The notes beneath the pieces are model-generated. The model was not told the origin of the DNA and ran no database searches. It worked only from the letters and a program-made list of their open reading frames with translations. A stretch of DNA of 64,000 nt, from assembly GCF_027587205.1 (NCBI RefSeq), contig NZ_JAPDOD010000007.1:62001-126000 (forward strand). The letters are read 5' to 3'. Origin of the DNA: Solirubrobacter ginsenosidimutans (GTDB taxonomy: Bacteria; Actinomycetota; Thermoleophilia; Solirubrobacterales; Solirubrobacteraceae). The position numbers and the translations under genes were made by a program. Below are positions 25,266 to 33,864 of this stretch, piece by piece. Every line of letters begins with the position of its first letter. Position 1 is the stretch's first letter.

Positions 25266-26732
25266 ATGACCACGATCACCACCGCCACGAAGCCGGCCTC
25301 GCGTACCTACAGCTCTCTCCGTGCAGCCTGGATCCCGTTGGCCGCCCTCTGCCTCGCGTTCTTCGTGGAGATGGTCGACAACACGCTGCTGTCGATCGCG
25401 CTGCCGACGATCGGTCGTGATCTCGGGAGTGGCACGACCGCGCTGCAGTGGGTCACAGGCGCCTACTCGCTGACGTTCGGCGGTCTGCTGCTCACCTCCG
25501 GGTCGATCGCCGACCGGCTAGGACGCCGACGCGTGCTGTTGGTCGGACTCGCGGTATTCGGCCTGCTGAGCCTGAGCGTCGTCTTCGTCACTACGACGGG
25601 AGAGCTCATCGCCCTGCGCGCCGGGCTCGGCATCGCCGCCGCGGCGATGGCGCCGATCACCAACTCGCTGGTCTTCCGGCTCTTCGACGACAAGGCGCTT
25701 CGCATGCGCGCCGTGACGCTGATGATCACCGTCGGCATGTCCGGATTCATCCTCGGCCCGCTGCTCGGCGGCACCGCGCTGGCCCACATCCGGTGGGAGT
25801 GGCTGCTCGTCGTCAACGCCCCGATCGCGCTCATCGCATGCCTCGGCGTCCGCCTCGGCGTCGCGGCCGACCGGCCGGAGGACCTGACCGACGACCGGCT
25901 TGATCTGCCGGGCGCCGCGCTGAGCGTCACCACCATCGGCCTCGCGTGTTACTCGCTGACGAGCGGTGTCCAGCACGGGTGGCTCTCCGCGATCACGCTC
26001 GGGTCGATCTTCGGCGCCGTGGGCGCGCTCGTCGCGTTCGTGCTCCACGAGCGCCGCACCACGTCGCCCATGCTGGATCTCGGCCTCTTCTCCAACGGCA
26101 CCGTCCGCGGCGCCTCCATCGCCCAGATGGGAACGTCGATCGCCATGGCCAGCGTCATGTTCGGACTGATCCTCCACTTCCAGTACGCCTACGGGTGGAG
26201 CCCGGTGCGGGCCGGCCTGGCGAACCTGCCGATCATCGTGACGATGATCGCCGCGACCCCGCTGTCCGAGTGGCTCGCGCGGCGCTTCGGCCACCGCATC
26301 GCCTGCCTCGTCGGCGCGGCCTTCCTGGGCGGCTCGCTGGCCGGGCTCGCATGGGGCGTCGACCACGGGTACCTCGCCATCGCGGTCTGCATGGTCGTGA
26401 TGACCGTCGGCCTGCGCACCGTCATGACGATCTGCGCCGTCGCGCTCGTCGACGCGATGCCGAGCAACCGCACGTCGATCGGCGCGGCGCTCAACGACAC
26501 CGCGCAGGAGGTCGGCACGAGCATCGGCACCGCCGTGATCGGCACGCTGATCGCCGTGCTGGTCACCACCACGCTGCCCGCCGGCACCTGGAGCAGCGAC
26601 CTGGTGGCGTCGTTCTTCCACGGCGAGCGGATCACCTACGCGGTGCTCGCGGTGGTGGTCGGCCTGGTCGCGGCGGCCGGCGCGCTCACCCTCACCGACT
26701 CGCACACCACGGAGGAGCCGGAGCCGGCCTGA
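25266..26732 (+). CDS. MFS drug exporter, DHA2 (EmrB/QacA) family
   Basis: The 488-residue proton-driven efflux permease has about 14 hydrophobic segments. ATG 25266 is chosen because MTTITTATKPASRTYSSLRA precedes the first helix directly. Family motifs are FFVEMVDNTLLSIALPTIGR (motif D1), SIADRLGRRRVLLVGLAVFG (motif A, loop 2-3), RAGLGIAAAAMAPITNSLVF (motif B) and GFILGPLLGGTALAHIRWEW (motif C, antiporter signature). It probably exports hydrophobic or cationic compounds; the substrate cannot be predicted. It is preceded by a tandem repeat and followed by a hairpin terminator, so it is a single-gene transcript. Confidence 0.93.
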   Translation: MTTITTATKPASRTYSSLRAAWIPLAALCLAFFVEMVDNTLLSIALPTIGRDLGSGTTALQWVTGAYSLTFGGLLLTSGSIADRLGRRRVLLVGLAVFGLLSLSVVFVTTTGELIALRAGLGIAAAAMAPITNSLVFRLFDDKALRMRAVTLMITVGMSGFILGPLLGGTALAHIRWEWLLVVNAPIALIACLGVRLGVAADRPEDLTDDRLDLPGAALSVTTIGLACYSLTSGVQHGWLSAITLGSIFGAVGALVAFVLHERRTTSPMLDLGLFSNGTVRGASIAQMGTSIAMASVMFGLILHFQYAYGWSPVRAGLANLPIIVTMIAATPLSEWLARRFGHRIACLVGAAFLGGSLAGLAWGVDHGYLAIAVCMVVMTVGLRTVMTICAVALVDAMPSNRTSIGAALNDTAQEVGTSIGTAVIGTLIAVLVTTTLPAGTWSSDLVASFFHGERITYAVLAVVVGLVAAAGALTLTDSHTTEEPEPA

Positions 26733-26756
26733 GGACGACGGCTGCGAAGCGACCAC

Positions 26757-26782
26757 CGGGGCCGCCCAAATGGGCGGCCCCG
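26757..26782. terminator. Hairpin terminator after MFS exporter
   Basis: Perfect 11-bp arms (26757-26767 and 26772-26782; core GGGGCCGCCC) flank an AAAT loop 24 bases after the MFS stop. No T-tract follows. Confidence 0.8.
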
Positions 26783-26907
26783 TCCACTGAGGATTGACGG
26801 CGTTTTGCGCCGCCTGGGACGATCCCCGCCGCCGATGACCAGCGGGGCGCGCAGTTTCATCGTCACGCCTTCGGTGGCCTTCTAGCCCCCAGAGAAGGGA
26901 GTGGCAG

Positions 26908-28161
26908 ATGCCACGTCGTGGACGTTTGATCGCGGCATTGACGATGCTGCTGTCGGTGCTCGCGCTGACCGGGACGGCGCAGGCCGCGGTCACCCGGTTG
27001 CAGGCGCCGAACAGCGCGTTGTTCGGCCTGTCGGTGGCCCTGAGCGCGGACGGCAGTACGGCGCTCGTGGGCGCGCCGAGCACCGATAGCGCGCAGGGGG
27101 CGGCGTTCGTGTTCGCTCGCAGCGGGGGGAATTGGGTTCTGCAGCAGAAGCTCAAGGCCGCCGTTCCGAGCCCGGTCGGCATCACCCGGTTCGGGTTCTC
27201 GGTGTCGCTGAGCGCGGACGGGCGCACCGCGTTGATCGGCGCGCAGGGCAGCAACCCGGCGGTCGGCGGCGCGGATACCGCGTACGTGTTCGCGCGGACC
27301 GCCTTCAGCGGCTTCAGCCAGCAGCAGCAGCTGCTGAACCCTGCAGGAGCGTTCTCCGGCAACCAGTTCGGCAACTCGGTGTCGCTGAGCTCGGACGGGC
27401 GCACGGCGCTCGTCGGGGCGCCCTCCCCGCCGTCGGGCAGCGGTGGCGTGGGCGGTGGTGCTGTGTACACGTTCGCTCGAGGCCTCGTCGGCTGGACGCT
27501 GCAGCAGAAGCTCGGGGTCAACAGCGCCTCGTTCGACGCGTTCGGGTACTCGGTGTCGGTGAGCTCGGACGGGCGTTCGGCGTTGATCGGCGCGCCCTCC
27601 AAGGACGGTACGGGCGCGGCGTATCTGTTCGCGCGCGGCCTCGCCGGCGGCTTCGTCCGGCAGCAGCAACTGCTCGCCGCGGGCCTCGCGGCCGGGGACG
27701 GGTTCGGGCAGTCCGTGTCGTTGAGCGGTGACGCGCGGACGGCCGTGATCGGCGCCCCTGACAAGGCCGTCGGCCCGGCGGGTGGGGCGGGTGCGGCGTA
27801 CGTGTTCGCGCGCGGCGTGGTCGGTGGCTTCACCCAGCAGCAGCAGCTCCAGCCCGCGAGCCGTGCCGCGAACGATCAGTTCGGCAACGCGGTGTCGCTC
27901 GACCGCGGCGGCACGCGGGCGCTGGTGGGCGCCTCCGGCACCGACGCCGAGAAGGGCGCGGCGTACGTGTTCGGGCGAGGCTTCGCCGGCGGCTTCACCC
28001 AGCGGCAACGGCTCCAGGCCGACGACCGCGCCGACGGTGACTTCTTCGGCTGGGCGGCGGCGCTGAGCGCGGACAGCAGCGTGAGCCTGCTCGGTGCACC
28101 GCAGATCGGCGGCGACGGTCCGCGCAACGGCGCCGCCTACGCGTTCACCGGGCTCGGTTAG
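26908..28161 (+). CDS. Secreted FG-GAP-type beta-propeller protein
   Basis: The 417-residue protein starts at ATG 26908, with GAAGGGAG 6 bases upstream. The signal peptide ends LALTGTAQAA. Seven repeats of about 55 residues follow. Each has the pattern FG-x-SVSLS-x-DG-x-TALIGAP, then GAAYVFAR, then F-x-QQQQL, for example FGYSVSVSSDGRSALIGAP. This is the FG-GAP/integrin-alpha N-terminal repeat, and seven copies would close one propeller. The calcium-binding DxDxDG loops of true integrins are not evident. It is likely secreted or surface-bound; the ligand is unknown. It is the sole gene between two hairpin terminators. Confidence 0.9.
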   Translation: MPRRGRLIAALTMLLSVLALTGTAQAAVTRLQAPNSALFGLSVALSADGSTALVGAPSTDSAQGAAFVFARSGGNWVLQQKLKAAVPSPVGITRFGFSVSLSADGRTALIGAQGSNPAVGGADTAYVFARTAFSGFSQQQQLLNPAGAFSGNQFGNSVSLSSDGRTALVGAPSPPSGSGGVGGGAVYTFARGLVGWTLQQKLGVNSASFDAFGYSVSVSSDGRSALIGAPSKDGTGAAYLFARGLAGGFVRQQQLLAAGLAAGDGFGQSVSLSGDARTAVIGAPDKAVGPAGGAGAAYVFARGVVGGFTQQQQLQPASRAANDQFGNAVSLDRGGTRALVGASGTDAEKGAAYVFGRGFAGGFTQRQRLQADDRADGDFFGWAAALSADSSVSLLGAPQIGGDGPRNGAAYAFTGLG

Positions 28162-28174
28162 ATGCGGGCGCGAC

Positions 28175-28200
28175 GGCGCCGGTCCTGTCGGGCCGGCGCC
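28175..28200. terminator. Bidirectional hairpin terminator
   Basis: Arms at 28175-28185 (GGCGCCGGTCC) and 28190-28200 pair over 11 bp with one G-U pair and a 4-base loop. The hairpin lies 14 bases after the FG-GAP gene stop and before the convergent SBBP gene end. Confidence 0.7.
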
Positions 28201-28247
28201 CGGTCCACGGCGAGCGGTTGGCGAAATGCACCGTGCGCGATGCGTCG

Positions 28248-31037
28248 TCAGCGCCGCACGACCTTGACCTGCTTCCAGCGGGACGCGTTGCCCGCGCCGT
28301 CGGTGACGCGGACGGTCAGCTTCCGCGGCGAGCCCTTGAGGCGGAGCCTGCGCTTATAGGCCGCGGCGAAGATCCGCGCGTTGCGGCGTCGCACCTCGAC
28401 GCGCTTGACGCCCGAGGCGTTGTCGACGGCCTTCAGCGTCAGGGTCAACGCGCCGCGGCGTCCCTTGGCCGGGCCGCGGACGGTCGGTGTGGAGAGCGTC
28501 GGCGCCGTCTCGTCGAGGATGATGTCGTCCTGGAAGGTCTGCGACGGGTCGAGGCACGGGCCGCTGAACCGCACGTAGACCGTCTTCGGCAGCCGTTCAG
28601 GCCCGGACGAGTCGAGCGCCCACGGGTAGCGGCGGCCGGGTTCGACCTGGCCGCCGAAGGGTCGCTTGAAGCCGCCGTCGTTGGAGATCGACAGCCCGGT
28701 GGCGCCGTCCGGCGGGATGATCGTCAACTGCAGCTTGGGGCGCTTGGTGTAGCGCGCGCCGGCGGCGATGCTGACCCCGATCGGCTCGCCGTCGTTGCGG
28801 CCGGCGCCGGTGCACGGCTGCGGGGCCGGCGGTGGGGTGACGACGGTGAAGGTCCGCGAGGCGGGCGTGTCGTCCGCGTTGCCGCGGGCGTCGACGGCGC
28901 GCACATTGAACGTGTACGCCCCGTCGGCGAGCGGTCCGACGACCTGCGGTGAGCCGCATGGTTGCTCGCTGCCGGACGCGGCTCCGGGCCCGTCGAGCCG
29001 GCAGCGGAAGCCGGCGCTCGCGTCGTCGGAGGTGAACGAGAACGATGGCGTCGTCGAGTCCGTCTGCCCGCTCGGGCCGTCGGTGATCGTCGTGTCCGGC
29101 GGCATCACGTCCAGCTTCATCGCGAAGGCGTCGAAGTCACCGTTGTGGGTGGTGTCGGCGGCGCCCGCGCTCGTGGGGAAGCCCGGTGAGTTCGTGCTGC
29201 CGCCGACGTAGAGGCCGCCCCGCCCGTCGAGCGCGACGCCGAAGCCGCCCTCGTTGAGCGAGGAGCCGGCGAACGTCGAGTACGCCAGCCCGGTGCCCGC
29301 CGGCGTGAGCTTGGTCACGAAGGTGTCGTCGCCGCCGTTGTAGCCGGTGTCGAACGCGCCGCCGGTGGTCGGGAACCCGGGCGAGTCGGTCACGCCGGTG
29401 ACGAACGCCTCGCCTTGCCCGTCCACGGTGATCGCGTTCGCGACGTCGGACGCGGCGTCGCCGACGAAGGTCGAGTAGACGAGCCCGTTCCCGGTTGCGT
29501 CGAGCTTGGTGACGAAGGCGTCGTCGCCGCCGTTGTGGCCGGTGTCGAATGCGCCTGCGGTCGTCGGGAACCCGGGCGAATCGGTCACGCCCGCGACGAA
29601 CGCGGTGCCCTGTGCGTCGACCGCGATCGCGCGGCCGTCGTCGCTGCCGGCGCCGCCGAGCAGCGTCGAGTAGCCGAGGGTCCTGCCGACAGGGTCGAGC
29701 TTGGTCACGAAGCCATCGAGATCTCCGTTGAAGCCTCTGTCGAACGCGTTCGCGCTGGTCGGGAAGGTGGGCGACTCCGTCGACCCGACGACGTACGCGC
29801 TGCCTTGGCCGTCGACCGCGATCCCGAAGCCGTCCTCCGCCTCGGAGGCGCCGAGGAACGTGGAGTAGGCGAGCCCCGAGCCGGACGCGTTGAGCTTGGT
29901 CACGAAGGCGTCGAGGCTGCCGTTGTGGGTCGAGTCGAACACGTTCGCCGTGGTCGGGAACCCCGGCGATTGCGTGTCGCCCGTGACGTACGCGTTGCGC
30001 TGGGCGTCGACGACGATCCCGTTGCTCTCGTCCGCGTTCGCGCTGCCGAGGAAGGTCGAGTACTCGAGCCCGGTGCCGGCCGGATTGAGCTTGGTCACGA
30101 AGGCGTCGAAGCTTCCGTTGTAGGTCTTGTCGAAGGCGTTGGCGGTCGTCGGGTACCCGTCCGAGGTCGTCACTCCCGTCACGTACGCGCTGCCCTGTGC
30201 GTCGACCGCGATCCCCACACCGCTGTCGACCGCGTCACCCCCGAGGAAGGTCGAGTACTCGAGCCCCGTGCCCGACGGGTTGAGCTTGGTGACGTAGACG
30301 TCGCCGCTGCCGTTGTGGAGCGAGTCGAAGACGCCGGCGGTCGTCGGGAACGCCGTCGAGAACGTCTCGCCCGTGATGTAGGCGCTGCCCTGGGCATCGA
30401 CCGCGACGTCGTTGCCCGCGTCGAAGCCCGCGCCGCCGAGCAGCGTCGAGAACTCCACCGCGGACTCGATCCGCAGCGCCCGCGCGCGATCGCGACCGGG
30501 CAGGCGATCCGCCCCTTCCCACGCGAGCTTGATCTTCCTCGCGTCGGCGCCCGGAGCCACGCGGAGCCGGTACGTCAGGCGCGCGTTCGTGCCGCGGAAG
30601 GTCACGGCCACTCCGGGCCACAGTCCGCGATAGGTGATCGCCCCGTAGCTCGGGAGGCCGGCCTGCTGGGCGTCACGCCCCTTCCCGAAGTAGCTCACGA
30701 CCGCGGCCGAACGCCGCGACGCGACGATCCGCGGCTTCCGGTTCGCATGCCTGAACGGCAGCTTGAGGGCCACCGCCCGCCGGGACCCGGAGACCACCAT
30801 CGTCACGCCGCGGTCCGTGAAGAAGAAGGTCGTGCCACCGCTCTGCGCGATGTAGCGCACCCGCGCATCCGACTGTCCCGCGTTCGGCACGAACCCGAGT
30901 GGCAGCGCGCCGTAGCTCGTCAGCACGTGTGCGCGCGACGGCTCCCGCGCCGTTGCCGGTTCGGCGCCGGCCGCAAGGCACGCGGCCACCGCGAACAGCC
31001 CCGCCGCCTGCCACACGCGTCTCCTCCGTTCGCCCAT
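28248..31037 (-). CDS. Secreted SBBP-repeat beta-propeller protein
   Basis: The 929-residue protein starts at ATG 31037 with a signal peptide (LFAVAACLAAGAEPATA). Residues about 35-190 are a conserved N-terminal domain found with SBBP repeats (LGFVPNAGQSDARVRYIAQS, then a GTTFFFTDRGV strand). About 195-620 contain seven SBBP repeats of roughly 52 residues, each reading like YSTFLGG-x5-GIAVDAQGSAYVTG, FPTTANAFD and DAFVTKLNPAGTGLE. About 625-720 is an Ig-like domain (TPSFSFTSDDASAGFRCRLD). The C-terminal 200 residues are another beta-rich domain ending in an Arg/Lys-rich tail. It is likely a surface adhesin or binding protein of unknown ligand. It ends next to a shared terminator. Confidence 0.92.
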   Translation of the reverse strand: MGERRRRVWQAAGLFAVAACLAAGAEPATAREPSRAHVLTSYGALPLGFVPNAGQSDARVRYIAQSGGTTFFFTDRGVTMVVSGSRRAVALKLPFRHANRKPRIVASRRSAAVVSYFGKGRDAQQAGLPSYGAITYRGLWPGVAVTFRGTNARLTYRLRVAPGADARKIKLAWEGADRLPGRDRARALRIESAVEFSTLLGGAGFDAGNDVAVDAQGSAYITGETFSTAFPTTAGVFDSLHNGSGDVYVTKLNPSGTGLEYSTFLGGDAVDSGVGIAVDAQGSAYVTGVTTSDGYPTTANAFDKTYNGSFDAFVTKLNPAGTGLEYSTFLGSANADESNGIVVDAQRNAYVTGDTQSPGFPTTANVFDSTHNGSLDAFVTKLNASGSGLAYSTFLGASEAEDGFGIAVDGQGSAYVVGSTESPTFPTSANAFDRGFNGDLDGFVTKLDPVGRTLGYSTLLGGAGSDDGRAIAVDAQGTAFVAGVTDSPGFPTTAGAFDTGHNGGDDAFVTKLDATGNGLVYSTFVGDAASDVANAITVDGQGEAFVTGVTDSPGFPTTGGAFDTGYNGGDDTFVTKLTPAGTGLAYSTFAGSSLNEGGFGVALDGRGGLYVGGSTNSPGFPTSAGAADTTHNGDFDAFAMKLDVMPPDTTITDGPSGQTDSTTPSFSFTSDDASAGFRCRLDGPGAASGSEQPCGSPQVVGPLADGAYTFNVRAVDARGNADDTPASRTFTVVTPPPAPQPCTGAGRNDGEPIGVSIAAGARYTKRPKLQLTIIPPDGATGLSISNDGGFKRPFGGQVEPGRRYPWALDSSGPERLPKTVYVRFSGPCLDPSQTFQDDIILDETAPTLSTPTVRGPAKGRRGALTLTLKAVDNASGVKRVEVRRRNARIFAAAYKRRLRLKGSPRKLTVRVTDGAGNASRWKQVKVVRR
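29165..30450 (-). repeat. Seven tandem SBBP coding repeats (about 156 bp period)
   Basis: The DNA coding for the seven propeller repeats shows strong nucleotide similarity between units, for example TTGGTCACGAAGGCGTC and its variants recurring about every 156 bases. Units could recombine and change repeat number. Boundaries are approximate. Confidence 0.7.
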
Positions 31038-31165
31038 TGGGCGAGTCTCGCCCGCCGCTATCCGCTACGGCAAAGTTGAGCGCTCAGTCATCGCGTTTAT
31101 GGCATGTATGCAGCGCTTTCGAGCTGGAGGTTAGGAACGCACCACGCGTTCATAGGGTCCCGCGC

Positions 31166-31675
31166 CTACCCGCCGCCGCCTTTGCGGCGGCGCGGCGCGG
31201 CTGAGCGGGGCGGCGTCGAGCGCATGTGGTCGCGCACCGGCGCCAGCACGCCGGCGAGGGTCTCGACGTCGTCGCGTGAGAGCGGCTCGAAGAGCAGGTT
31301 GCTGACGATCTCGATGTGGCCGGGGAACACCTCTGCCAGTCGCGCGCGGCCTGCATCGGTGATGGTGACCGTGATGCCCCGCTCGTCGTCGGAGGCGGGG
31401 CCGCGCGTGACCAGACCTGCCTTCTCGAGCAGCCCTGCCTGGTAGGTCAGGGCGCTGCGGCTGTAGACGACCCCGTCGGCGAGGTCGGTCATGCGGTGAG
31501 ACCCCGTCGGTGCGTCGCCGAGACGCGCCAGGAGCTGGAATTGGACGTAGCTGAGGTTGCCGGCCTCGCGCAGCTGCTGCTCGATCGCGTGCCGAAGCAG
31601 GCTCGTCACTTCGATCAGCGCGAAGTAGGCGCCGAGCTGGACGGCGTCGAGGGACGGCGGCGGCGGGTCGGGCAT
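31166..31675 (-). CDS. MarR-family transcriptional regulator
   Basis: The 169-residue protein shows the MarR winged-helix plan. A helical N-terminus (AVQLGAYFALIEVTSLLRHA) and LSYVQFQLLARLGDAP are followed by recognition region YSRSALTYQAGLLEKAGLVT and wing RGPASDDERGITVTITDAGR. The C-terminal dimerisation helix contains DVETLAGVLAPVRDHM. It is divergent from a quinone-reductase-like gene, and two near-identical 18-bp palindromes lie in the shared promoter region. It therefore most likely represses itself and that gene until a small phenolic or electrophilic ligand releases it. The C-terminus ends in an Arg/Gly-rich tail. Confidence 0.94.
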   Translation of the reverse strand: MPDPPPPSLDAVQLGAYFALIEVTSLLRHAIEQQLREAGNLSYVQFQLLARLGDAPTGSHRMTDLADGVVYSRSALTYQAGLLEKAGLVTRGPASDDERGITVTITDAGRARLAEVFPGHIEIVSNLLFEPLSRDDVETLAGVLAPVRDHMRSTPPRSAAPRRRKGGGG

Positions 31676-31689
31676 GACCGGAAGTCTAC

Positions 31690-31746
31690 TTGCTTCAAAT
31701 TCGAAGCAGTGCTACGGTGGACACCAGGTGCTTCAAATTTGAAGCA
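31690..31746 (+). promoter_or_regulatory. Promoter with two MarR-type palindromic operators
   Basis: TGCTTCAAATTTGAAGCA at 31729-31746 is a perfect 18-bp palindrome. A second copy at 31691-31708 differs at one base (TGCTTCAAATTCGAAGCA). Centres are 38 bp apart. A plausible promoter for the oxidoreductase is TTGCTT (31690-31695), 17 bases, TACGGT (31713-31718), overlapped by the first operator, with the second just downstream of the expected start. The first site is also only about 15 bases from the MarR start codon, so both directions could be repressed. Confidence 0.8.
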
Positions 31747-31777
31747 CATCGGCACTTCAGCGAAAGCGAGGCTCCCA

Positions 31778-32761
31778 ATGAAGGCAATGCGATTCCACGA
31801 GTACGGCGACTCCGGCGTCCTCCGCTACGAGGACGTGGACCTGCCCGCCCCGAGCGCCGGGGAGGTGCGGCTGCGCGTCGCCGCGACGGCGTTCAACCCC
31901 GTCGACGACGGCATCCGCGGGGGCTACCTGCGCGACGCCTTCCCGGTGACGCTGCCGCACATCCCCGGCATCGACGTCGCCGGCACGGTCGACGCGATCG
32001 GCGAGGGCGTGGATGGCTTGGAGCTCGGTGACGCGGTTATCGGGTTCCTGCCGATGACGGCGAATGGCGCGGCCGCGGAGTACGTCGTCGCGCCGGCCGA
32101 GATCCTGACGCCGGCGCCGTCGAGCATCCCGCTGGGCGACGCCGCCGCCCTGCCGTCGGTGGGCCTCACCGCACAGCAGGCGCTGTTCGAGCTCGGCAAG
32201 CTCGCGGCCGGCCAGCGGGTGCTGATCAATGGCGCGGGCGGAGCGGTCGGCGGCTACGCCGTGCAACTCGCCAAGCGGGCCGGGGCCCACGTGATCGCCA
32301 CGGCCAGCCCGCGCAGCAGCGAGAGCGTCAGGACCGCGGGCGCGGACGAGGTCATCGACCACACGGCGACCGACGTGGCCGCGGCGGTGACCGAGCCGGT
32401 CGACGTGCTGCTCAACCTCGCGCCGATCGAGCCGGCCCAGCTGACGGCATTGGCCGCCCTGGTCCGCTCGGGCGGCGTCGTCGTGAACACCACCGTGTGG
32501 ATGCCCGCGCCCGCCGACGAGGAGCGCGGAGTGCGCGGCATCAACGTCTACGTCCGCAGCGACGCCGAACAGCTGTCGCGGCTCGTGGCCCTGATCGACC
32601 GCGGCGAGTTGCGCGTCGCCGTCGCCCAGCGGGTGCCGCTGGCTGAGCTGCCGACGGTCCACGCCAGTGCGGCCGCGGGCGCTCTGCCCGGCAAGGTCAT
32701 CGTCGTTCCGGCCGCCGCGACCTCCACACGAGGCGTCGCTACGGCCGGGCCTCGAGGATGA
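31778..32761 (+). CDS. NADP-dependent quinone-reductase-like oxidoreductase
   Basis: The 327-residue medium-chain dehydrogenase/reductase of the zinc-free quinone oxidoreductase branch starts at ATG 31778 (MKAMRFHEYGDSGVLRYEDV). It has an N-terminal GroES-like domain (FNPVDDGIRGG, HIPGIDVAGTVDAIGEGVDG). The Rossmann domain has LINGAGGAVGGYAVQLAKRA as dinucleotide loop, and a VDVLLNLAPIEPAQLTALAA strand. Cysteine/histidine zinc ligands are absent. It probably reduces quinones or enones and so detoxifies the MarR ligand. It overlaps the convergent methyltransferase gene by 23 bases at the 3' end. Confidence 0.93.
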   Translation: MKAMRFHEYGDSGVLRYEDVDLPAPSAGEVRLRVAATAFNPVDDGIRGGYLRDAFPVTLPHIPGIDVAGTVDAIGEGVDGLELGDAVIGFLPMTANGAAAEYVVAPAEILTPAPSSIPLGDAAALPSVGLTAQQALFELGKLAAGQRVLINGAGGAVGGYAVQLAKRAGAHVIATASPRSSESVRTAGADEVIDHTATDVAAAVTEPVDVLLNLAPIEPAQLTALAALVRSGGVVVNTTVWMPAPADEERGVRGINVYVRSDAEQLSRLVALIDRGELRVAVAQRVPLAELPTVHASAAAGALPGKVIVVPAAATSTRGVATAGPRG

Positions 32762-33803
32762 GGTTGAGCGGGGTCTCCGCGGCCCGGCGGACGTGCGTGA
32801 AGCCGCCGGCGCGCAGGACCTCGGTCAGGCGGGCTTCGCCGGCCTGGGTGCCGAGCGCGACGCCGCCCGGCTGTGCCAGCGCACCGGGCGTGCAGACGAG
32901 CGTCGACATCCCGTAGTAGAAGCGGCCGACGGGGTTGAGGTTTTCCTCGATGCGGTCACCCGCGTACGGTTCGACGATCAGCGCCGTGCCGTCCGCGGCG
33001 AGCGCCGCGCGCGAGTGCCGTGCAGCGCCGGCCGGGTCGCCCATGTCGTGGAGCGCGTCGAAGAAGCAGACGAGGTCGTAGTCCTCGCCCGGGTAGTCGT
33101 GGGCCGCGGCGAGCGTGAAGCGCACGCGGTCGTCCACCCCGGCTTCGGCGGCGCGCCGCCGCGCCGTGTCGATCGAGGCGGCGTGGGTGTCGAAGCCGTC
33201 GAAGGTCGACGCCGGGAACGCCTGGGCCATGAGGATCGCCGAGGCGCCGTGGCCGCAGCCGACGTCGGCGACTCGCGCGCCGCGCTCGAGCTTCTCGACG
33301 ACGCCGTCGAGCGCGGGCAGCCATGCCTGCACGAGTTGCGCGCGGTAGTTGGCGGCGAACGCGCGCTCGGTGCCGCAGAACAGCCCGTCATCGTGCTCGT
33401 GCCAGCCGACGCCGCCGCCGCTGCGGAATCGCTCCTCGACCCGCGCGCGGCCGTCGATGACGGCGCCGGCGGCGTGGAACATGCCGGCCATCGCGAGGGG
33501 GCTCGACTCGTCCGCGAGCACGAACGCGTGCTCGGCGGGGAGCGTGTAGCGGTCGGTCGCCGCGTCGTAGGTCAGGTAGCCGCTGGCGGCCTGGGTGTTG
33601 AGCCATTCGCGCACGTAGCGCTCCTGCGTGCTCGTGCGCGCGGCGAGGTCGGCCGCGGAGACGGGCTGGGCGTCGGCCATCGCGCGATAGAGGCCGAGCC
33701 GGTCGCCGATGGCGACGAGCGCGGTGTTCAGGGCGGCGCCGACATCGGTGGCGATGAGGCCGACGAAGGCTTCCACGCGGGTCTCGTCAATCGTGAGGGA
33801 CAT
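32739..33803 (-). CDS. SAM-dependent methyltransferase with N-terminal winged helix
   Basis: The 354-residue enzyme starts at ATG 33803 (MSLTIDETRVEAFVGLIATD). The first 90 residues are a winged-helix dimerisation domain (LGLYRAMADAQPVSAADLAA, YVREWLNTQAASGYLTYD), as in Rv2258c and plant-type O-methyltransferases. The SAM-binding core follows, with motif I RVADVGCGHGASAILMAQAF, motif II FDGFDTHAASIDTA and motif IV YDLVCFFDALHDMGD. The substrate is unknown; relatives act on small aromatic or heterocyclic metabolites. It ends inside the convergent oxidoreductase gene (23-base overlap). Confidence 0.92.
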   Translation of the reverse strand: MSLTIDETRVEAFVGLIATDVGAALNTALVAIGDRLGLYRAMADAQPVSAADLAARTSTQERYVREWLNTQAASGYLTYDAATDRYTLPAEHAFVLADESSPLAMAGMFHAAGAVIDGRARVEERFRSGGGVGWHEHDDGLFCGTERAFAANYRAQLVQAWLPALDGVVEKLERGARVADVGCGHGASAILMAQAFPASTFDGFDTHAASIDTARRRAAEAGVDDRVRFTLAAAHDYPGEDYDLVCFFDALHDMGDPAGAARHSRAALAADGTALIVEPYAGDRIEENLNPVGRFYYGMSTLVCTPGALAQPGGVALGTQAGEARLTEVLRAGGFTHVRRAAETPLNLILEARP

Positions 33804-33864
33804 GGATCCATCGTCCGGCCGCGCACGGGCCGCTTGCTGAGGAGTTCCTAAGGCCCAGATGAGG

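Noticed and set aside
25518..27833. Minus-strand open frame of about 770 codons
   Set aside because: It spans the MFS and FG-GAP genes on the other strand and is low-complexity Arg/Asp/His/Ala sequence.
29165..30450. Regular repeats as a possible CRISPR array
   Set aside because: The period is about 156 bp, there are no unique spacers, and the sequence is an uninterrupted coding frame for SBBP repeats.
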